64,000 nt of DNA, from the NCBI RefSeq assembly GCF_050948215.1, contig NC_135149.1, forward strand, positions 4,693,001-4,757,000. The letters are read 5' to 3'. The notes under the pieces were generated by a model that worked only from the letters and a program-made list of their open reading frames with translations, was not told the origin of the DNA and did not search any database. Numbering within the stretch: position 1 is the stretch's first letter; every line of letters begins with the position of its first letter. This stretch comes from Halictus rubicundus. Its lineage: Eukaryota > Arthropoda > Insecta > Hymenoptera > Halictidae. Position numbers and translations under genes: made by a program. Below, piece after piece: positions 59,986 to 64,000 of the stretch.

Positions 59986-61209
59986 GTAAGACTTTTTATT
60001 TCACCGCGTCGAACGATTTCGTTTCGACCTCTTTGTTTTCCGAAACGTATTTATGGCATTTTTTCTTTTTTTGTGAACGTCAATATCCTTGAAAGTCGTA
60101 AGGAAAACTGCGACTTTGTATTCGCATAAATTCGGGATCCGTGTGTTGCCTGTTCATCCATCAATGTCGTTTATTCGCTATCTCCAGCAATAGCTTTCGA
60201 TTAAAAAATTACGATGTTGCACGATATCGAGAAGAATCGAGAATTGCTAGCGATAATGCTACGGTGAAACTGGCTGATGAAGAAAGATGGCCAGTCTTAG
60301 CACATGGTAGCGCGAATTTCACACCAAGAAATTCTCTGGTTGAATTCTCTTGTGGCGGTTGTAGCACTCGCTGGTACTTGGTGGTACCGTGGCGCAAACA
60401 TTTCTGCAATAGTGTTGGTTTGCGTTCTGTTCCGTTTGCTCCGAAAGCGACCGAATGAAATCGAGTAGAAGCGACAATTGTTCCTTAAGAGATTACGATT
60501 GTAACGAGGTGATTGTAATTCTTTATTTAAAGAAGTACAATTTTTCTTGAAATTCTGCTTGGTATTCAGATTATTATGTAGCCAATACATTAGTTACGTT
60601 AATATCGGTCGAGGATTTTGAATGGAATCCAATAAATATGTGTATAATTAGTTTTCTTGAAGCTGGAAAAAAGTTGTATTTTATTGTTGTCGATGTATAG
60701 CCTTCGGGGAGTACACAGGCATATAATGAACATTTTGTTCTTGTTTGAGAAAATTATGGACGATGCGAAAATAAATCTTAGTACAAGGGGGAAGGGGGGT
60801 AATTATATCCATTGTATCCATTTTTGTCATATTTTATATACGTATATGTTATTGTTGGAAGTGAACGAGTACATGTCATATCAGAAAAAATGGTTTCTCC
60901 CGAATTTCAGAGGTCGCGTTTATTATTGTCGACGCGTCGATCCTTCGAGAAATTAGGAAAATCCTTGCAGACGGTATTTGCCGCTGAATAGTCTGCGAGG
61001 TATAATACATAATCTGTTACGGCAGAGAGCGCGTGTTCTCGATTTCGTGCGTGGCGAATCGAATCGATTGTCGGTTGTTCTGCGAACGATATTGTTATTA
61101 TTCGTACTCGACGATTCGCTCGAACTTGCGATGACCTGTTCGCCGCTACGAACTGAACCTCGTACCGACATCCGACGTGTTTTCGTGTTTTTCCGTTGTG
61201 CGTCGTTCA

Positions 61210-61230
61210 CCGCGCGCGCGCGCGCGCACG

Positions 61231-61269
<39 letters not shown>

Positions 61270-61278
61270 TCTCACTCT
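61210..61278. repeat. Compound CG/CT microsatellite
   Basis: CG units run to about 61227, and CT units from about 61233 to 61278 with CA interruptions. Confidence 0.95.
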
Positions 61279-61966
61279 TCTTAAATCCGTGATTCTTTCG
61301 CGCGAAAAATATGTTGCGGTTTTACCGACATCGCAATACGGCCGTCGCGTTTTCACACGTTCATCTTGAAACTGCGAGAACTCGAATATTCAGCGAATTG
61401 TGCATACGCTATAAATATTCAATAACATTTTTCGATATTGTACACAGTATTCAATACTTCTCACTTGTATTATGCAAAACGGTTACGTTAGTCGGTTATA
61501 AGTGAAAACTATAAATACATCAAAGGCAATTTAAATTTTACATACGTACACAGTCACTCGCACATCTGATTATGATTAATTTGTTTGTCCTTGATGCGTA
61601 AGTCGTTTACCATAAAAGAGATTTCGCAGTTATACATGTTTTCATAATTACTACGAAAATGAAATGTTAGAGAAGTATGAAGTCTCGATAGATTTATTTT
61701 CTACATATTTTTCTGCAGTTTTGTCGCGCTGTTAATAAAGAATATTGGAGCACATCGTATTTTACGTAATATTGTCGTATTATATTTTGCATTCGGTAAA
61801 AGTTTTCATTTTTTATTTTATTCTTTGCATTTATATACGTATATGTTAATAAATCGTTTGAAGCATAGGTCTAGTTCAAGCAGTGTAATTTAAACGCAAG
61901 TAAATTGAACTGTGAATCATGTTTGCATATATTTGTTAATGTATGTCGATATCCCACAGTCGAATG

Positions 61967-62178
61967 CAGGGGTTTCCAAAGTTTTACCTAGGTGGGCCAA
62001 ATTCCAAAATATTTGGCGTTTCAAAAAAAAAAGAGAAATGTTAGACATAAGGGAAAGGTTTATACTAATTTTATAACATAATAGTTATTTATTTATGGCA
62101 ATAACTACTTTTTATTACAAACCGTTTATTAATACATTTCAAAAATATAATTTGCGAGCCGCACTTTGGAAACCCCTG
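61967..62178. mobile_element. Family C hAT-type MITE in the putative intron
   Basis: It starts CAGGGGTTTCCAAAG and ends CTTTGGAAACCCCTG, a perfect 15-base inverted repeat. The interior matches 54152-54352. Flanking octamers GTCGAATG and CTCTAACT agree poorly, so the duplication has decayed or been lost. Confidence 0.8.
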
Positions 62179-63654
62179 CTCTAACTCTAACGCAAACGCG
62201 TTTTGGAAACTCGCGTCGAAATTCTTTTTCCGTTGTTCCGTCGTTGGTTACAGACTTTGTCGAGGCAACATCGGAATAAAATTGTATCATACCCTGTGAT
62301 ATATTCTAATTTGAATACAAATGCCTTTGTTATGTAGCAGGAGAAAACCGGATAACAATTTTGTATGTGTCCATCGACTCGTTCGTATGTATTATATTTT
62401 TTCTACATGGCAATGTTTATTCAAATTTGGAAGAGTTACGATGACAATTCCCACATAAAAAGTGATACCAAGGACACCTCTCGAAAATTAATTTAATCAA
62501 CTTCACTAACATTTTATACAATTATTTTTTAATGCAGTTATCCGGTACTCGAAGTTTTTCATAATTTTGTTTGGAAATGATAATGATAATTTTGGTGTTG
62601 CAAACCCGTTTACTTTTAATTTATGTGTTTCCCTATATCTCGATAAAGTAATTTTTTTTTCTAAATTCAACCGAAAATCTTCAACATCTTCTGGGACGAA
62701 TTTTCTAAAATAGAAATGATTAGAATATCATGACTGCTTCCACACGGTAAATTTTTGCTTTTATCGTTGAGAGATTCTGTTGTTCTCAAAAAAAAATTTT
62801 ATTTTATTTCACTTTGAATAATTTTAATTTAAAAAGAAAATGAACGGACACACATGTGCCAGTATTCCTGAAGAAGTCAAGAACATATTATACTTTATTC
62901 ACGTTAAGTAGAACTATGTAATTGATATAAACTTGACTAGAAATATACTCCACGGGGAAAACACCGAAATTGCGGGTAATGCATCAAACGGGAAGCGTGG
63001 TAGAACACGTGGGCGCGCGTCCTCGAGTAAAAATATCTCAATCGTTCTATAAATTGTTTCCTTGGTGAATCGAGTCTCCATTCATTTATCCGTAGCCAAG
63101 TGTCGTCGTAACTAAGCGTACTTTGGCCACGATTGTCCATATAAACGATTTTTCTAACGACAAGACGGTTCTATAACTGCTCTCTCCAAATCGTCGTGTT
63201 ACGAGTTCGAAGCTGTATACGAAAGCCACGTAGACGAACGTAATTATTTTGTGGCGGTTGAACGCGATAAAACAACTCGGAGACACACGGGACTCATTGT
63301 TCGCTAGTCGCACCCGACAAACGCGAGACGTTCCAGTTTTATTGTGACTTTTTTCCCTTCTTTCCTGTTCAGCCACACTAGCTCGTAACTTTCCTCGGCA
63401 ATTTCACCTCGACGATTTCGAAACTCGTTCGATAGAGAAAGGCTTTCGACTTTCGTAGCCGATGACCATCTAAGGCGCTACTCGAAATTTGGACTTTGGA
63501 TTACAGATAATTTTCGTTCGATATTTGCTTTTTGAAAAACCGTCATCGTAGCTCGATCTATGACATTTTTTTCTGATAACACCGTAAATAAACACGACCG
63601 TTTAACATTGACATTGGACAGTAGATTTTCAACAGTGAAGTACATATAGTCGGT

Positions 63655-63836
63655 ATGAAAAATGTTTGGATACTCTTAAAAAGACAATAACTTTTTTTTA
63701 CAATTGTATTAAACGACCCCACTTTTTGCGAGCAATTCGAAGCATCATGAATTACATGAAAAAAATGAAAAAGGCACTTTTTAAAACTTTTGTGTTTGCG
63801 CCTGTATTGAAAATGTAAAGTACACGTTTTGCAGAT
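63655..63836. repeat. Family E arm fragment
   Basis: AATGTTTGGATACTCTTAAA, TTTGTGTTTGCGCCTGTATTG and AAAATGTAAAGTACACG correspond to inverted versions of the blocks at 23279-23512. The family A element begins within 3 bases of its end. Confidence 0.5.
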
Positions 63837-63839
63837 CTA

Positions 63840-64000
63840 GGGTAAGAGACCTAGTTACTGTAGGGTTATCCCAATTCCTCTGCCTATATTAATTATACTT
63901 ATTTTTAAAGCATAATGAATACTAAAAAAGAGATATTAAATTTTTATCATTAATATTTTTCATATTAACTATATTATCGGTCCTACATAATTTCTTAGAA
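63840..64000. mobile_element. Family A foldback MITE, cut by window end
   Basis: TA at 63838-63839 precedes GGGTAAGAGACCTAGTTACT. The left arm (GCCTATATTAATTATACTT, AAAGCATAATGAATACTAAA) is intact, and the right arm lies outside the window. Confidence 0.75.

Larger units (their letters stand above)
59986..64000 (+). other. Putative first intron of the TIS11-like gene
   Basis: It follows the GTAAGA donor and continues past the window edge. About 59986-61400 remains CpG-rich, and 62950-63480 forms a second CpG-rich island containing CACGTG near 63008. Either could hold enhancers or an alternative promoter. Open frames on both strands in these islands show no domain. Confidence 0.45.

Noticed and set aside
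60141..60458. 105-codon frame downstream of the TIS11-like exon as a second coding exon
   Set aside because: It has no similarity to the family and no convincing acceptor, and TIS11-type genes usually carry their zinc fingers in the next exon.
60978..61292. 104-codon frame ending in Ser-Leu repeats
   Set aside because: The tail is the CT microsatellite at 61233-61278, and the rest has no domain.

Overview
This is an AT-rich, repeat-dense stretch of an insect nuclear genome. Hymenoptera, perhaps a bee, is my best guess from the mixture of mariner/Tc1, hAT and piggyBac-type miniature elements and a CpG-rich promoter set in very AT-rich DNA; that is inference and I cannot name a species. Nothing prokaryotic or organellar is present. 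No complete host protein-coding gene lies in the window.

The only well-supported host gene starts near the right end, on the plus strand. A CpG-rich promoter (about 59.1-59.3 kb, two inverted CCAAT boxes upstream of TCAGT initiator motifs) leads into a leader of about 640 nt whose only upstream ATG is a start-stop ATGTAA. A 19-codon coding exon (59929-59985) then ends exactly at a GTAAGA splice donor. The peptide MSTAVMSTPMFECSEHLFK and its phase-0 donor after codon 19 resemble the first coding exon of the TIS11/ZFP36 (tristetraprolin) CCCH zinc-finger mRNA-decay family. The remaining 4 kb would be first intron, and the zinc-finger exon would lie beyond the window.

Everything to the left (1-59 kb) looks intergenic and is packed with non-autonomous DNA transposons, many of which can be delimited by their target duplications. 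Families with several copies are: A, a foldback with TA target sites and two direct CCAATTACTGT boxes per arm (5 copies); B, TAGACTGCGGAT hAT-type MITEs with 8-bp duplications (7 copies); C, CAGGGGTTY hAT-type MITEs (3); D, CACGCCTGGGCAA elements carrying TCACGTGA E-boxes (2); E, a large foldback and its fragments (6); F, a Tc1-like family with long inverted repeats, one copy retaining a transposase C-terminus; G, a roughly 975-bp element in two inverted copies 9 kb apart, both holding the same unrecognised broken reading frame. Single hAT-type elements with exact or near 8-bp duplications, two piggyBac-type TTAA MITEs, a near full-length dead mariner and a 44-bp tRNA-like insert between perfect 15-bp repeats complete the set.

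Between the repeats are AT-rich stretches with no recognisable gene, plus several less AT-rich unique islands (about 8.1-8.8, 9.7-10.3, 23.6-24.1, 38.2-38.6 and 63.0-63.5 kb) that are candidates for conserved regulatory DNA. I found no tRNA, rRNA, CRISPR or known ncRNA gene.
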